A stretch of 64,000 nt of DNA from Yersinia proxima (GTDB lineage Bacteria > Pseudomonadota > Gammaproteobacteria > Enterobacterales > Enterobacteriaceae), in assembly GCF_902170785.1 (NCBI RefSeq), contig NZ_CABHYG010000016.1, forward strand, positions 1 to 64,000. Reading direction: 5' to 3'. The notes beneath the pieces were generated by a model that had not been told where the DNA came from, searched no databases, and saw only the letters and a list, made by a program, of their open reading frames with translations. The translations under genes and the position numbers were made by a program. Shown piece by piece: positions 9,981 through 19,353 of this stretch (position 1 is its first letter; each line of letters opens with the position of its first letter).

Positions 9981-11879
9981 ATGAAAAAAATAGCACTCAC
10001 CACGTTACTCTGTATCAGTACCCCCGTTCTCGCCGCTCAACAAGTTGATATCACCATTCTGGGAACCTCAGACCTGCACGGCACCTTTGTGCCGTGGGAC
10101 TATGCCAGTGATAGCGAAAACCTGGCTGGCAGCTTGAGCCAAATTGCTACCAAAGTGCATAAAATACGCGCCGAACAGCCGAATATTATTTTGGTCGATG
10201 CTGGAGATACCATTCAGGGTAACTTTGTCGAAACTTTTAAAAATGAACCTATTAGCCCGATGATACTGGGCTTCAATGCCTTAAAATATGATGCATGGGT
10301 GATGGGTAATCACGAATTTGATTTTGGCTTAAAAGCCTTGTCTACCTCGCTCAAGCAATTTGATGGCGCTGCGCTGGCGGGTAATATCTTCTGGGATTCA
10401 GGCAAACCCTACCTCCCCTCTTATAAAATCATTGAACGCCAAGGGGTTAAAATCGGCATTATCGGCATGGACACACCCATGACAGCCGAGTTTGCACAGG
10501 GCACGGATCGCATCAATGGCATCCATTTCACTGATCCGGTACAGGAGGTGAAAAAGGTCATTCAGCAGATCCAGCCACAGGTCGATGCCATTGTTCTGGT
10601 CGCGCATATGGGGATCGATAATGAAAATCAGCGCCCTGGCACCGGTGTTGGTGATATTGCCCAGGCTAACCCCGAACTTGCCGCCATCGTCGCAGGTCAT
10701 ATGCACGTGAAGATTGATAAGGCCGTGGTGAATGGTGTCATTATCACTGAACCGGATAAATACGGCCGTGCACTATCACGTATTGATCTGAAATTTGAGC
10801 AACGGGACGGCAAATATCACCTGATAGAGAAAGACAGTTACACCTACCCTATCAAAGGTATTGAGTCCGATAAATCACTGGAATCACTCTATCAGCCTTA
10901 CCACGACATTTTACGCGCCAATGCTAATCGTGTGATTGCGACACTAAGTGGCACGAATTTAGTCCCGCCGGATGAGATTAAAGGCATTCCGCAAGTCCAT
11001 GTGCAGGACACTGGTATTAGTGCGCTGTATCAAGAAGCCGCTCACTATTACGCTCCGCAGGCGCAAGTTATTGCCTTACAGATTGATAATGACCGACCAA
11101 AAATGGATGTGGGTGATATCACAGCTAAAGATATTGCATTTAACTATCAATATGCCGGTGGGGAAATTACCGTTTATGCTCTGACGGGCAAAGAACTGAA
11201 GCAATATATGGAATGGTCGGCTGATTACTTTAATCAGGTTAAACCAGGGGATGTGACCTACAGCTTTAACCCCCAGCGCCGCGCCTCCAAATATTCCACC
11301 AATGATTTTTTTGACGGCGTGACTTACACCATTGATTTACGTCAGCCAGTCGGCTCACGTATCACCGATCTGCGACTCAATGACGGCACTCCCGTTACGG
11401 ATATCACACCAATTCATCTGGGGATGAACAGCTATCGGATGGGGCATTTGACGCAAAAAGGTGGCGTACTCGAAGGACAAAAATTCCCAATACTGTCAGA
11501 TAGTAAAGCCCAATATGGAGAGGAAACAGGCACTATCCGTAATTTGACTATTCGTTATCTAACTGATGTTAAAGCGGGTAAATATGAGGGCAAACCACAG
11601 CAACGCTGGCATTTAGTGGGATTGGAAGGCTACGAGAAAGAGCGGCAGATTGTTAAACAGCTGATTAATAACGGCACCCTTGCTGTGCCCGCGACAGCTG
11701 ATGGCCGCTATACCAACATCGCGTCTATCAATGTCAAAGATAAGATATTTAATGATAAAGCCAGCTACCAGGCTGCTTTAGCAACATTACAACAGCAAGC
11801 CACCGCAGCAAGCAGTGAACTGATCAAGCAACAGGCTCAAACTGATATTGCATTAATTACCGCGTTAAATAAGTTCTGA
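9981..11879 (+). CDS. Periplasmic bifunctional metallophosphatase / 5'-nucleotidase
   Basis: This 632-residue secreted enzyme of the UshA/CpdB/YfkN superfamily should hydrolyse nucleotides or 2',3'-cyclic nucleotides in the periplasm. Residues 1-18 are a signal peptide (ending PVLA). The calcineurin-like metal site is complete: GTSDLHG, DAGDTIQGN, GNHEFD, LVAHMG and AGHMHVKID. The C-terminal substrate-binding domain covers about 330-530. The gene is divergent from cydA and convergent with sucD. I cannot tell the nucleotidase from the cyclic phosphodiesterase activity by sequence, so no symbol is given. Confidence 0.9.
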   Translation: MKKIALTTLLCISTPVLAAQQVDITILGTSDLHGTFVPWDYASDSENLAGSLSQIATKVHKIRAEQPNIILVDAGDTIQGNFVETFKNEPISPMILGFNALKYDAWVMGNHEFDFGLKALSTSLKQFDGAALAGNIFWDSGKPYLPSYKIIERQGVKIGIIGMDTPMTAEFAQGTDRINGIHFTDPVQEVKKVIQQIQPQVDAIVLVAHMGIDNENQRPGTGVGDIAQANPELAAIVAGHMHVKIDKAVVNGVIITEPDKYGRALSRIDLKFEQRDGKYHLIEKDSYTYPIKGIESDKSLESLYQPYHDILRANANRVIATLSGTNLVPPDEIKGIPQVHVQDTGISALYQEAAHYYAPQAQVIALQIDNDRPKMDVGDITAKDIAFNYQYAGGEITVYALTGKELKQYMEWSADYFNQVKPGDVTYSFNPQRRASKYSTNDFFDGVTYTIDLRQPVGSRITDLRLNDGTPVTDITPIHLGMNSYRMGHLTQKGGVLEGQKFPILSDSKAQYGEETGTIRNLTIRYLTDVKAGKYEGKPQQRWHLVGLEGYEKERQIVKQLINNGTLAVPATADGRYTNIASINVKDKIFNDKASYQAALATLQQQATAASSELIKQQAQTDIALITALNKF

Positions 11880-11893
11880 TTAGATATTAAAAA

Positions 11894-11911
11894 GGCCACC
11901 GCAAGGTGGCC
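11894..11911 (-). terminator. Terminator of the sdh-suc operon (possibly bidirectional)
   Basis: GGCCACC-GCAA-GGTGGCC forms a 7-bp stem with a tetraloop. On the minus strand it is followed by TTTTTAAT, giving a canonical intrinsic terminator for transcripts coming from sucD. On the plus strand it directly follows the nucleotidase stop codon but has no good T-run. Confidence 0.75.
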
Positions 11912-11934
11912 TTAGAGTGCTATCAAAATCAAAT

Positions 11935-12006
11935 GAAGGGGAATCGTGCCGTTGGGGTCGTAGTCGCGTAAGCGACCGGAGTGCCCCGAGGTACGGTAAA
12001 CCCTTC
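11935..12006. repeat. 72-nt imperfect inverted repeat (candidate dispersed element)
   Basis: GAAGGG (11935-11940) pairs with CCCTTC (12001-12006). Nested inside are further pairings (CCGT with ACGG, GGGG with CCCC) around a perfect GTCGC-GTAA-GCGAC apex. The element is GC-rich compared with its flanks and sits in the sucD 3' region between two near-identical hairpins. Its form suggests a mobile palindromic repeat or a structured 3'UTR RNA. I cannot place it in a named family. Confidence 0.55.
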
Positions 12007-12030
12007 ACTCACTGAGTTACTTGTCATTAA

Positions 12031-12058
12031 CCTCAAGCCACCGCAAGGTGGCCTGAGG
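12031..12058 (-). terminator. Second copy of the GCCACC hairpin downstream of sucD
   Basis: CCTCA-A-GCCACC-GCAA-GGTGGC-C-TGAGG makes a long stem whose core of 16 nt is the same as the hairpin at 11894-11911. The minus-strand continuation is GTTAATG, so termination would be weak. It may serve as a processing or stability element. Confidence 0.5.
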
Positions 12059-12059
12059 T

Positions 12060-12091
12060 ATCGAGCTAACACTGAAATCAGTGCACTCGAT
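12060..12091 (-). other. Stem-loop directly after the sucD stop codon
   Basis: Nested arms ATCGAG/CTCGAT and CACTGA/TCAGTG form a two-part hairpin that ends two bases from the sucD stop codon. With the hairpins at 12031, 11935 and 11894 it makes a roughly 200-nt structured 3'UTR. Confidence 0.5.
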
Positions 12092-12092
12092 G

Positions 12093-12971
12093 CTATTTAT
12101 TACTTTGGTAAACAGCTTTCACGGCATTACCGATTTCAGCCAAACTACGGACGGTTTTCACACCCGCAGCTTCCAGCGCAGCAAATTTATCATCCGCCGT
12201 TCCTTTACCGCCAGCGATGATGGCACCTGCGTGGCCCATACGCTTACCTTTTGGCGCAGTCACACCAGCGATATAACCCACTACTGGTTTGGTCACGTGA
12301 TCTTTAATATAAGCAGCGGCTTCTTCTTCTGCGTTACCGCCGATCTCACCGATCATTACGATGACTTCAGTTTGTGGATCTTCCTGGAATAACTTCAGGA
12401 TATCGATAAAGTTAGAACCCGGGATCGGGTCACCACCGATGCCAACACAAGTTGACTGACCGAAACCGATATCAGTAGTCTGTTTTACTGCTTCATAGGT
12501 CAGTGTACCAGAACGGGAAACGATACCCACTTTGCCAGGCAAGTGGATGTGACCTGGCATGATACCAATCTTACATTCACCTGGGGTGATAACACCTGGG
12601 CAGTTCGGACCGATCATCCGCGCATCAGACTGTTCCAGTTTGACTTTGACCACCAGCATATCCAGAGTCGGGATGCCTTCGGTAATACAGATAATCAATT
12701 TGATACCTGCGTCGATAGCTTCCAGAATCGAGTCTTTACAGAACGGCGCAGGAACGTAGATAACAGATGCAGTCGCACCGGTCGTTTCTACTGCTTCGCG
12801 TACGGTATTGAATACTGGCAGGCCCAAATGCTGGGTTCCACCTTTACCTGGCGTCACACCGCCAACCATCTTTGTGCCATAAGCAATAGCTTGTTCGGAG
12901 TGGAAAGTCCCTTGGCTACCGGTAAAACCCTGGCAAATAACTTTGGTGTTTTTATCAATTAAAATAGACAT
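12093..12971 (-). CDS. sucD: Succinyl-CoA synthetase alpha subunit
   Basis: SucD (292 residues) forms the alpha subunit of succinyl-CoA synthetase, which makes ATP and succinate from succinyl-CoA in the TCA cycle. The N-terminal CoA-binding Rossmann fold ([17 protein letters not shown]) and the phosphohistidine loop ([15 protein letters not shown]) are intact. Its start overlaps the sucC stop by one base (TAATG), indicating translational coupling. The C-terminal end is a few residues longer than in E. coli (289). Confidence 0.98.
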   Translation of the reverse strand: MSILIDKNTKVICQGFTGSQGTFHSEQAIAYGTKMVGGVTPGKGGTQHLGLPVFNTVREAVETTGATASVIYVPAPFCKDSILEAIDAGIKLIICITEGIPTLDMLVVKVKLEQSDARMIGPNCPGVITPGECKIGIMPGHIHLPGKVGIVSRSGTLTYEAVKQTTDIGFGQSTCVGIGGDPIPGSNFIDILKLFQEDPQTEVIVMIGEIGGNAEEEAAAYIKDHVTKPVVGYIAGVTAPKGKRMGHAGAIIAGGKGTADDKFAALEAAGVKTVRSLAEIGNAVKAVYQSNK

Positions 12972-14137
12972 TATTTAGCCCCCACTGCCGCTACAACTTG
13001 CTGAGCCGCATCTGTCAGGCTGGTCGCAGCAATGATATTCAAACCGCTGTCTGCCAGTTTTTTGGCACCCAGCTCGGCGTTATTCCCTTCCAGACGCACT
13101 ACAACTGGCACGTTGACACCTACTTCTTCAACCGCACCAATAATGCCGTCAGCAATTAGGTCGCAACGCACAATACCGCCGAAGATATTAACGAAAACTG
13201 CTTTCACTTTGTCATCAGACAAAATGATTTTGAACGCTTCAGTCACGCGCTCTTTAGTGGCACCGCCACCTACATCGAGGAAGTTAGCCGGTTCACCACC
13301 GTGCAGTTTCACGATGTCCATAGTCCCCATTGCCAAACCGGCACCGTTTACCATGCAACCAATGTTGCCATCCAAGGCGACATAGTTCAGCTCCCACTGT
13401 GCGGCCTGTGCTTCGCGCTCATCTTCCTGAGATTTATCACGCATTTCACGCAGTTCTGGTTGACGGAACAAAGCGTTACCATCGGCACCCAGTTTGCCAT
13501 CCAAACAAACCAGATCACCCTGTTTGGTGATAACCAGCGGGTTTATCTCAACCATCGCCAAGTCACGTTCCAGGAACAGAGTCGCCAGCCCCATAAAGAT
13601 CTTGGTGAACTGAGCCACTTGCTTCCCGGTTAGACCCAGTTTGAATGCCAGTTCGCGACCTTGATAAGGCTGCGGGCCAGTCAATGGATCCAATGCGACC
13701 TTATGGATCAGTTCCGGTGTTTCTTCGGCCACTTTTTCAATTTCAACGCCGCCCTCGGTGGATGCCATAAACACCACACGACGGGAGCTACGGTCAATAA
13801 CCGCACCCAGATACAGCTCTTTATCGATATCAGTCGCCGCTTCAACCAAGATTTGGTGAACCGGTTGACCATGCGCATCTGTCTGGTAAGTGACCAGCTT
13901 TTTACCCAACCACTGTTCAGCGAAAGCACGAATATCTTCTTTGCTGTTAACCAGTTTCACGCCGCCCGCTTTACCGCGACCACCAGCATGTACCTGACAT
14001 TTAACCACCCACGGGCCCGCACCGATTTTAGATGCGGCTTCTTCTGCTTCACGCGGTGTGGTACAAGCGTAGCCAGTTGGTGCTGGCATGCCATACCGAG
14101 CAAACAGTTGTTTTGCCTGATATTCGTGTAAATTCAT
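12971..14137 (-). CDS. sucC: Succinyl-CoA synthetase beta subunit
   Basis: SucC (388 residues) carries the ATP-grasp nucleotide-binding domain (about 1-240) and the C-terminal ligase domain, with the motif [15 protein letters not shown]. It pairs with SucD. The length equals that of E. coli SucC. A strong stem-loop in the gap before sucC separates it from sucB. Confidence 0.98.
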   Translation of the reverse strand: MNLHEYQAKQLFARYGMPAPTGYACTTPREAEEAASKIGAGPWVVKCQVHAGGRGKAGGVKLVNSKEDIRAFAEQWLGKKLVTYQTDAHGQPVHQILVEAATDIDKELYLGAVIDRSSRRVVFMASTEGGVEIEKVAEETPELIHKVALDPLTGPQPYQGRELAFKLGLTGKQVAQFTKIFMGLATLFLERDLAMVEINPLVITKQGDLVCLDGKLGADGNALFRQPELREMRDKSQEDEREAQAAQWELNYVALDGNIGCMVNGAGLAMGTMDIVKLHGGEPANFLDVGGGATKERVTEAFKIILSDDKVKAVFVNIFGGIVRCDLIADGIIGAVEEVGVNVPVVVRLEGNNAELGAKKLADSGLNIIAATSLTDAAQQVVAAVGAK

Positions 14138-14184
14138 GATGTTCTATCCATATAAGGTCTGAGTTGGGCCGAAGCCTACCAGGT

Positions 14185-14230
14185 AGCCTGATTGCGCGGA
14201 GGCAGGTTATCAACACCTTGCAATCAGGCT
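14185..14230 (-). other. Long intercistronic stem-loop between sucB and sucC
   Basis: AGCCTGATTGC (14185-14195) and GCAATCAGGCT (14220-14230) form a perfect 11-bp stem around a 24-nt loop. There is no T-run right after it, so it is more likely an mRNA processing or stability element than a full terminator. It may allow unequal amounts of SucAB and SucCD. Confidence 0.6.
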
Positions 14231-14250
14231 GGCCTTGTTATTTATCTTTT

Positions 14251-15474
14251 TTATACATCCAGCAGTAAGCGAGCTGGATCTTCCAGCATCTCTTTCACCG
14301 TCACCAGATAGCCAACAGATTCGCGGCCATCGATCAACCGGTGGTCGTAGGACAGTGCCAGATACATCATTGGCAGAATCACTACCTGACCATTGACCGC
14401 CATTGGCCTGTCTTTGATAGCATGCATACCAAGGATCGCGCTTTGTGGTGGGTTAATGATCGGAGTCGACATCAATGAGCCGAATACGCCGCCATTGGTA
14501 ATAGTGAAATTACCGCCAGTCAGCTCTTCAACCTTCAGTTTGCCGTCACGGCCTTTTACAGCCAGTTCTTTGATTTTCTTCTCAATATCAGCCATACCCA
14601 TGGTATCTACATCACGTAAGACTGGAGTAACCAGACCGCGTGGGGTAGAAACAGCAATGCTGACATCAAAGTAATTATGGTAAACCACATCTTCGCCATC
14701 GATGGAAGCATTCACTTCCGGATAGCGTTTCAGCGCTTCAACCACTGCCTTGATATAGAAAGACATAAAGCCCAGACGCACACCGTGACGCTTCTCGAAA
14801 GCCTCACCATACTGCTTGCGCAGATCCATGATTGGCTTCATGTTGATTTCGTTAAACGTAGTCAACATTGCAGTGCTGTTTTTAGCTTCCAGCAGGCGCT
14901 CGGCAACACGTTTACGCAGACGCGTCATCGGCACACGTTTTTCGCTGCGGCCAGCAAGTGCGGCAACCGGAGCGGTAACTTCAACTTTAGTTTCCACGGC
15001 AGCGGGTGCTGATTTACGCGTTGCCAAATGGTTATCAATATCTTCACGCGTGATACGACCACCCACACCACTGCCTTTAATGGCGGAAGCATCAAGAGAG
15101 TGTTCTGCAATCAGACGACGGATCGCCGGGCTGAGAGTATCGTTGCTTTCTTCTTCCAGACTGGCGGTTTGGCGCTGAGCAGGAGTGGACTCTGTACTTT
15201 GGCTTTTTTCTTCGGTCGGCAGACCTGAGCTGTCACTTGGGCGAATGCGGCCCAACACTTGACGCGAAGTCACAGTGGCACCTTCATCTTCCAAAATGGC
15301 ATCCAAAATACCGTCCTGGCTGGCCGGAACTTCCAGAATCACTTTGTCTGTTTCAATCTCAACCAACACTTCATCACGTTTGACGCTATCACCCGGTTTT
15401 TTGTGCCAGGTTGCTACCGAGCCATCAGCGACAGACTCAGGGAGGTCAGGAACATTAATATCTACGCTACTCAT
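14251..15474 (-). CDS. sucB: 2-oxoglutarate dehydrogenase E2 (dihydrolipoyl succinyltransferase)
   Basis: SucB (407 residues) forms the core of the 2-oxoglutarate dehydrogenase complex. It has one lipoyl domain (about 1-77) with the modified lysine in [11 protein letters not shown]. The peripheral subunit-binding domain (about 115-150, [20 protein letters not shown]) and the catalytic domain (about 180-407) with SYDHRLIDG follow. It starts 28 bp after the sucA stop, in the usual sucAB order. Confidence 0.98.
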   Translation of the reverse strand: MSSVDINVPDLPESVADGSVATWHKKPGDSVKRDEVLVEIETDKVILEVPASQDGILDAILEDEGATVTSRQVLGRIRPSDSSGLPTEEKSQSTESTPAQRQTASLEEESNDTLSPAIRRLIAEHSLDASAIKGSGVGGRITREDIDNHLATRKSAPAAVETKVEVTAPVAALAGRSEKRVPMTRLRKRVAERLLEAKNSTAMLTTFNEINMKPIMDLRKQYGEAFEKRHGVRLGFMSFYIKAVVEALKRYPEVNASIDGEDVVYHNYFDVSIAVSTPRGLVTPVLRDVDTMGMADIEKKIKELAVKGRDGKLKVEELTGGNFTITNGGVFGSLMSTPIINPPQSAILGMHAIKDRPMAVNGQVVILPMMYLALSYDHRLIDGRESVGYLVTVKEMLEDPARLLLDV

Positions 15475-15502
15475 TCTCTATCCTTTATGTGTTAACCGGT
15501 CG

Positions 15503-18310
15503 CTATTCAACAGTCAGCGCGTCATTAACCAGAGCTTGTTGTTGTTTCTGGTGCACGGAAATGTATCCCACTGCCGGTGAAGCTGAGGCTGGGCGACCTG
15601 CATAACGCAAGGAAGCACCAAATGGAATCACTTCACGGAAGTTGTGTTGGCTGCAATACCAGGCACCCTGGTTGAGCGGCTCTTCCTGACACCACACAAA
15701 ATCATGAACATGCGCAAATTGTTCCAACACCGCTTGTACCGCCTGGTGTGGGAATGGATAAAGCTGCTCGATACGCACGATAGCGACATCGGTTTGCCCG
15801 TTTTTGCGACGCTGTTCCAGCAGGTCATAATAAACTTTGCCTGAACACATCACGACACGTTTGACGCCTTTCGGGTCAAGCTCATCAATTTCACCAATGG
15901 CTGGCAAGAAGCTGCCATTTGCCAATTCATCCAGTGACGAGACTGCTAATGGATGACGCAACAATGACTTAGGTGACATCACCACCAGAGGACGGCGCAT
16001 ACCACGTAATGCCTGACGGCGAATCATGTGGTAAACCTGTGCTGGTGTTGACGGAATACACACCTGCATGTTTTGTTCAGCACAAAGTTGCAGATAGCGC
16101 TCCAACCGAGCGGAGGAGTGTTCCGGGCCTTGCCCTTCATAACCGTGCGGCAGCAGCATAACCAGACCACACATGCGGCCCCATTTCTGCTCGCCGGAGC
16201 TGATGAATTGGTCGATAACCACTTGAGCACCGTTGGCAAAGTCACCAAACTGCGCTTCCCAGATAGTCAGAGTGCGCGGTTCTGCGGTAGCGTAACCATA
16301 TTCAAAGGCCAAAACAGCTTCTTCCGACAGTACCGAGTCCCACACCTGGAAATCGCCCTGCCCGCTGTGAATATTCGCCAGTGGCACATAGACAGAACCA
16401 TTTTTCTGGTTATGAATCACAGCATGACGATGGAAGAACGTCCCGCGCCCGGCATCTTCACCCGATAGGCGGATGGGGATCCCTTCATCGACCAGAGTGG
16501 CATAAGCCAGTGTCTCAGCTCCGCCCCAGTCAAATGGCTTCTCGCCGCTTGCCATCAAGGCGCGATCGCCATAGATCTTGGCAACACGGGATTGCATTTC
16601 AATGGCATCAGGCGCGTGGCTGATACGGCGCGCCAAATCTTGCAGGCGTTTCATCTCAACTTTGCTTGGATATTCTTCATCCCATTCGTGGTTCAGATAC
16701 GGTGCCCAGGTGAAGGATTGTAGATTCATTGGACGCCACTCTTCCACCACACAGTCACCGCGATCCAATGCATCGCGATACAGGTTGACCATTTCCGTGG
16801 CATCTTCCAGGCTGGCGATATTTTGTTCGGTCAGCTTGTCAGCATAGATCTTGCGCGGCGTTGGGTGTTTTTTGATCTTCTGATACATCACTGGTTGTGT
16901 TGCACTTGGCTCATCGGCTTCGTTATGCCCATGGCGACGGTAGCAAACCAGATCGATCATCACGTCACGTTTAAAGGTGTTACGGAAATCCAACGCCAGA
17001 CGAGTTACAAACGCCACAGCCTCAGGATCATCAGCATTCACATGGAAAATAGGCGCCTGTACCATTTTGGCGATATCAGTACAGTATTGGGTAGAGCGCG
17101 CATCCAGTGGGTTCGAGGTGGTGAAACCAATCTGGTTGTTGATAACAATACGCACTGTCCCGCCCACTTCATAACCACGGGCTTGAGACATGTTCAACGT
17201 CTCTTGCACTACGCCCTGCCCGGCAATCGCCGCATCACCATGAATGGTGATTGGCAGTACCATATTGCTGCGCGCTTCATCCAGTCGGTCACGGCGTGCT
17301 CGCACAGAACCGATAACCACCGGGCTAACAATTTCCAGATGCGATGGGTTAAAGGCTAACGCCAGATGAACCAGGCCGCCTTCGGTTTCTACATCAGAAG
17401 AGAAACCTTGGTGATATTTAACGTCACCAGTACCCAAATGCTCTTTATGCTTACCGGCAAACTCATCGAACAAATCTTCCGGTTTCTTACCCAACACGTT
17501 TATCAATACGTTCAGGCGGCCACGGTGCGCCATACCCAAAACCACTTCACGTGTGCCATTTTTACCGGCATGGCGAATCATTTCTTTCAACATGGTGACC
17601 AGCGAATCGCCGCCCTCCAGTGAGAAACGCTTAGCACCAGGGAATTTAGCCCCTAAATAACGCTCCAAACCTTCAGCTGCAGTCAGTTCGCTCAGAAAGC
17701 GGCGCTTCTCTTCATCGCTGAAAGTAGGTTTCCCGACCACCGATTCAATACGCTGCTGAAGCCAACGTTTTTCTTCGGTGTTGGTGATGTGCATATATTC
17801 AGCGCCAATCGAACCACAGTAGGTCTGTTTCAGGGCTGCATATAGTTCAGACAGCTTCATGGTTTCTTTGCCAATAGCAAAAGAACCAACATTGAAGGTG
17901 TTCTGGAAATCGGCTTCAGTCAGATGGTGATAGGCAGGGTCAAGGTCTGGAACAGACTCCTGCTTCCACAAACCGAGTGGGTCAAGATTGGCATGTTGAT
18001 GGCCGCGGAAGCGGAAGGCATTGATTAACTGCAACACCTTAACTTGCTTGGCATCATTTTCAGGATCGCTGATGGATGAGTTATAACGAGAGGGATCCTT
18101 CGCCAGGCGACGGAAATACTCGCGTGTTTGAGAGTGGAACTGATCAGGTTTTACACCCGTTGTAGGTAGTTGTAGAAAAATTGAACGCCAACTATCATCA
18201 ACGGAACCAGGATCGGTTAAAAAGTCTTCATAGAGCTGCTCTATGTAGGACTGGTTCGCGCCCGCCAGATAGGAGGAATCCAGCCAGGCCTTCATTGCGC
18301 CGTTCTGCAT
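15503..18310 (-). CDS. sucA: 2-oxoglutarate dehydrogenase E1
   Basis: SucA is the thiamine diphosphate-dependent decarboxylase of the 2-oxoglutarate dehydrogenase complex. It shows the N-terminal SucB-binding stretch, HRGRLNVLINVLGK, GDAAIAGQGVVQETLNM and the C-terminal transketolase-like domain. Two ATG codons are adjacent (18313 and 18310). I prefer the second (935 residues) because the AGGG ribosome site is then 6 bp away and E. coli SucA begins MQNSALKAW, like MQNGAMKAW here. The 270-bp gap from sdhB probably holds its own promoter. Confidence 0.97.
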   Translation of the reverse strand: MQNGAMKAWLDSSYLAGANQSYIEQLYEDFLTDPGSVDDSWRSIFLQLPTTGVKPDQFHSQTREYFRRLAKDPSRYNSSISDPENDAKQVKVLQLINAFRFRGHQHANLDPLGLWKQESVPDLDPAYHHLTEADFQNTFNVGSFAIGKETMKLSELYAALKQTYCGSIGAEYMHITNTEEKRWLQQRIESVVGKPTFSDEEKRRFLSELTAAEGLERYLGAKFPGAKRFSLEGGDSLVTMLKEMIRHAGKNGTREVVLGMAHRGRLNVLINVLGKKPEDLFDEFAGKHKEHLGTGDVKYHQGFSSDVETEGGLVHLALAFNPSHLEIVSPVVIGSVRARRDRLDEARSNMVLPITIHGDAAIAGQGVVQETLNMSQARGYEVGGTVRIVINNQIGFTTSNPLDARSTQYCTDIAKMVQAPIFHVNADDPEAVAFVTRLALDFRNTFKRDVMIDLVCYRRHGHNEADEPSATQPVMYQKIKKHPTPRKIYADKLTEQNIASLEDATEMVNLYRDALDRGDCVVEEWRPMNLQSFTWAPYLNHEWDEEYPSKVEMKRLQDLARRISHAPDAIEMQSRVAKIYGDRALMASGEKPFDWGGAETLAYATLVDEGIPIRLSGEDAGRGTFFHRHAVIHNQKNGSVYVPLANIHSGQGDFQVWDSVLSEEAVLAFEYGYATAEPRTLTIWEAQFGDFANGAQVVIDQFISSGEQKWGRMCGLVMLLPHGYEGQGPEHSSARLERYLQLCAEQNMQVCIPSTPAQVYHMIRRQALRGMRRPLVVMSPKSLLRHPLAVSSLDELANGSFLPAIGEIDELDPKGVKRVVMCSGKVYYDLLEQRRKNGQTDVAIVRIEQLYPFPHQAVQAVLEQFAHVHDFVWCQEEPLNQGAWYCSQHNFREVIPFGASLRYAGRPASASPAVGYISVHQKQQQALVNDALTVE

Positions 18311-18453
18311 CATGATCCCTTAAGCTTTGAAGCTTCAGTTTTCGCCGTGGTTAACATATACACCGTAATATCAACGGTTTGCCGTAAAAACGGTTCACTC
18401 GACGTGCTCAATGCACGTTCTGTTATGGACCTTAACGGTCCCGTTCAAGGAAC

Positions 18454-18486
18454 CTCTAAAAACGGACAACTTGCCGGTTTTTAGAG
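18454..18486. other. Inverted repeat in the sdhB-sucA gap
   Basis: CTCTAAAAACGG (18454-18465) and CCGGTTTTTAGAG (18474-18486) form an approximately 11-bp stem with one bulge. It lies between the sdhB terminator-like hairpin and sucA. It could be a second terminator or the site of an insertion relic. The flanking sequence (18314-18453) shows no gene. Confidence 0.4.
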
Positions 18487-18503
18487 ATTCCCTACCTTTA
18501 AGC

Positions 18504-18529
18504 AACCCGGGGGAAACATTCCCCGGGTT
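18504..18529 (-). terminator. Strong hairpin after sdhB
   Basis: AACCCGGGG-GAAACATT-CCCCGGGTT is a perfect 9-bp GC-rich stem 55 bp after the sdhB stop. It should cause partial termination or protect the sdhCDAB 3' end before sucA. Confidence 0.6.
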
Positions 18530-18583
18530 AATAAACTCACATCATGCACTATGTTGCAACTATGATCCGTTGTGAAGCGCTTA

Positions 18584-19300
18584 TCATGCGCTACGCTGTA
18601 ATAACATAGACTTAATGTGGCCGATTGCTTTGGTCGGGTTAAGGCCTTTAGGACAAACACTGACACAATTCATGATGCTATGGCAGCGGAAAACACTAAA
18701 AGCGTCGTCCAGATCATCCAAACGTGCTGTTGTTTCCGTATCACGGCTATCTATCAGGAAGCGATAGGCAGCCAGTAACCCTGCCGGCCCCACAAATTTA
18801 TCAGGGTTCCACCAGAATGACGGGCAAGATGTGGAACAACAAGCGCACAGGATGCATTCATACAGGCCATCCAGTTTTTCGCGCTGTTCTGGCGATTGCA
18901 AATGCTCGCGTGCTGGCGGATTTTTGCCATCATTCAACAGGTAAGGTTTAATTTTCTCGTACTGAGTATAAAACTGCCCCATATCGACCACTAAGTCCCG
19001 CACCACCGGCAAGCCCGGCAATGGGCGAATCACAATTTTTTTATTGCCTTTTTGCAAAGCTGAAACTGGCGTAATACAAGCCAACCCATTTTTGCCATTC
19101 ATATTCAAACCGTCGGAGCCACAAACCCCTTCACGGCATGAGCGGCGGAACGACAACGTCGGATCTTTTTCTTTTAACTGGATAAGTGCATCCAGCAACA
19201 TCATATCCCGACCTTCTTCCGCTTCTAACGTATAATCCTGCATATGCGGCGCGTTATCGACGTCCGGGTTATAGCGATAAATTGAGAACTCAAGTTTCAT
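18584..19300 (-). CDS. sdhB: Succinate dehydrogenase iron-sulfur subunit
   Basis: SdhB (238 residues) passes electrons from the flavoprotein to quinone. All three cluster motifs are present: the 2Fe-2S plant-ferredoxin type (SCREGVCGSDGLNMNGKNGLAC), the 4Fe-4S site (CILCACCSTSCP) and the 3Fe-4S site (CHSIMNCVSVCPKGLNP). Length and N-terminus (MKLEFSIYRYNPDVD) match E. coli. It ends the sdhCDAB block. Confidence 0.98.
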   Translation of the reverse strand: MKLEFSIYRYNPDVDNAPHMQDYTLEAEEGRDMMLLDALIQLKEKDPTLSFRRSCREGVCGSDGLNMNGKNGLACITPVSALQKGNKKIVIRPLPGLPVVRDLVVDMGQFYTQYEKIKPYLLNDGKNPPAREHLQSPEQREKLDGLYECILCACCSTSCPSFWWNPDKFVGPAGLLAAYRFLIDSRDTETTARLDDLDDAFSVFRCHSIMNCVSVCPKGLNPTKAIGHIKSMLLQRSA

Positions 19301-19353
19301 GACCTTTTCCTCCGCAGCGGGTTAGGTTTAACCCTATCAACACGACACATGCA

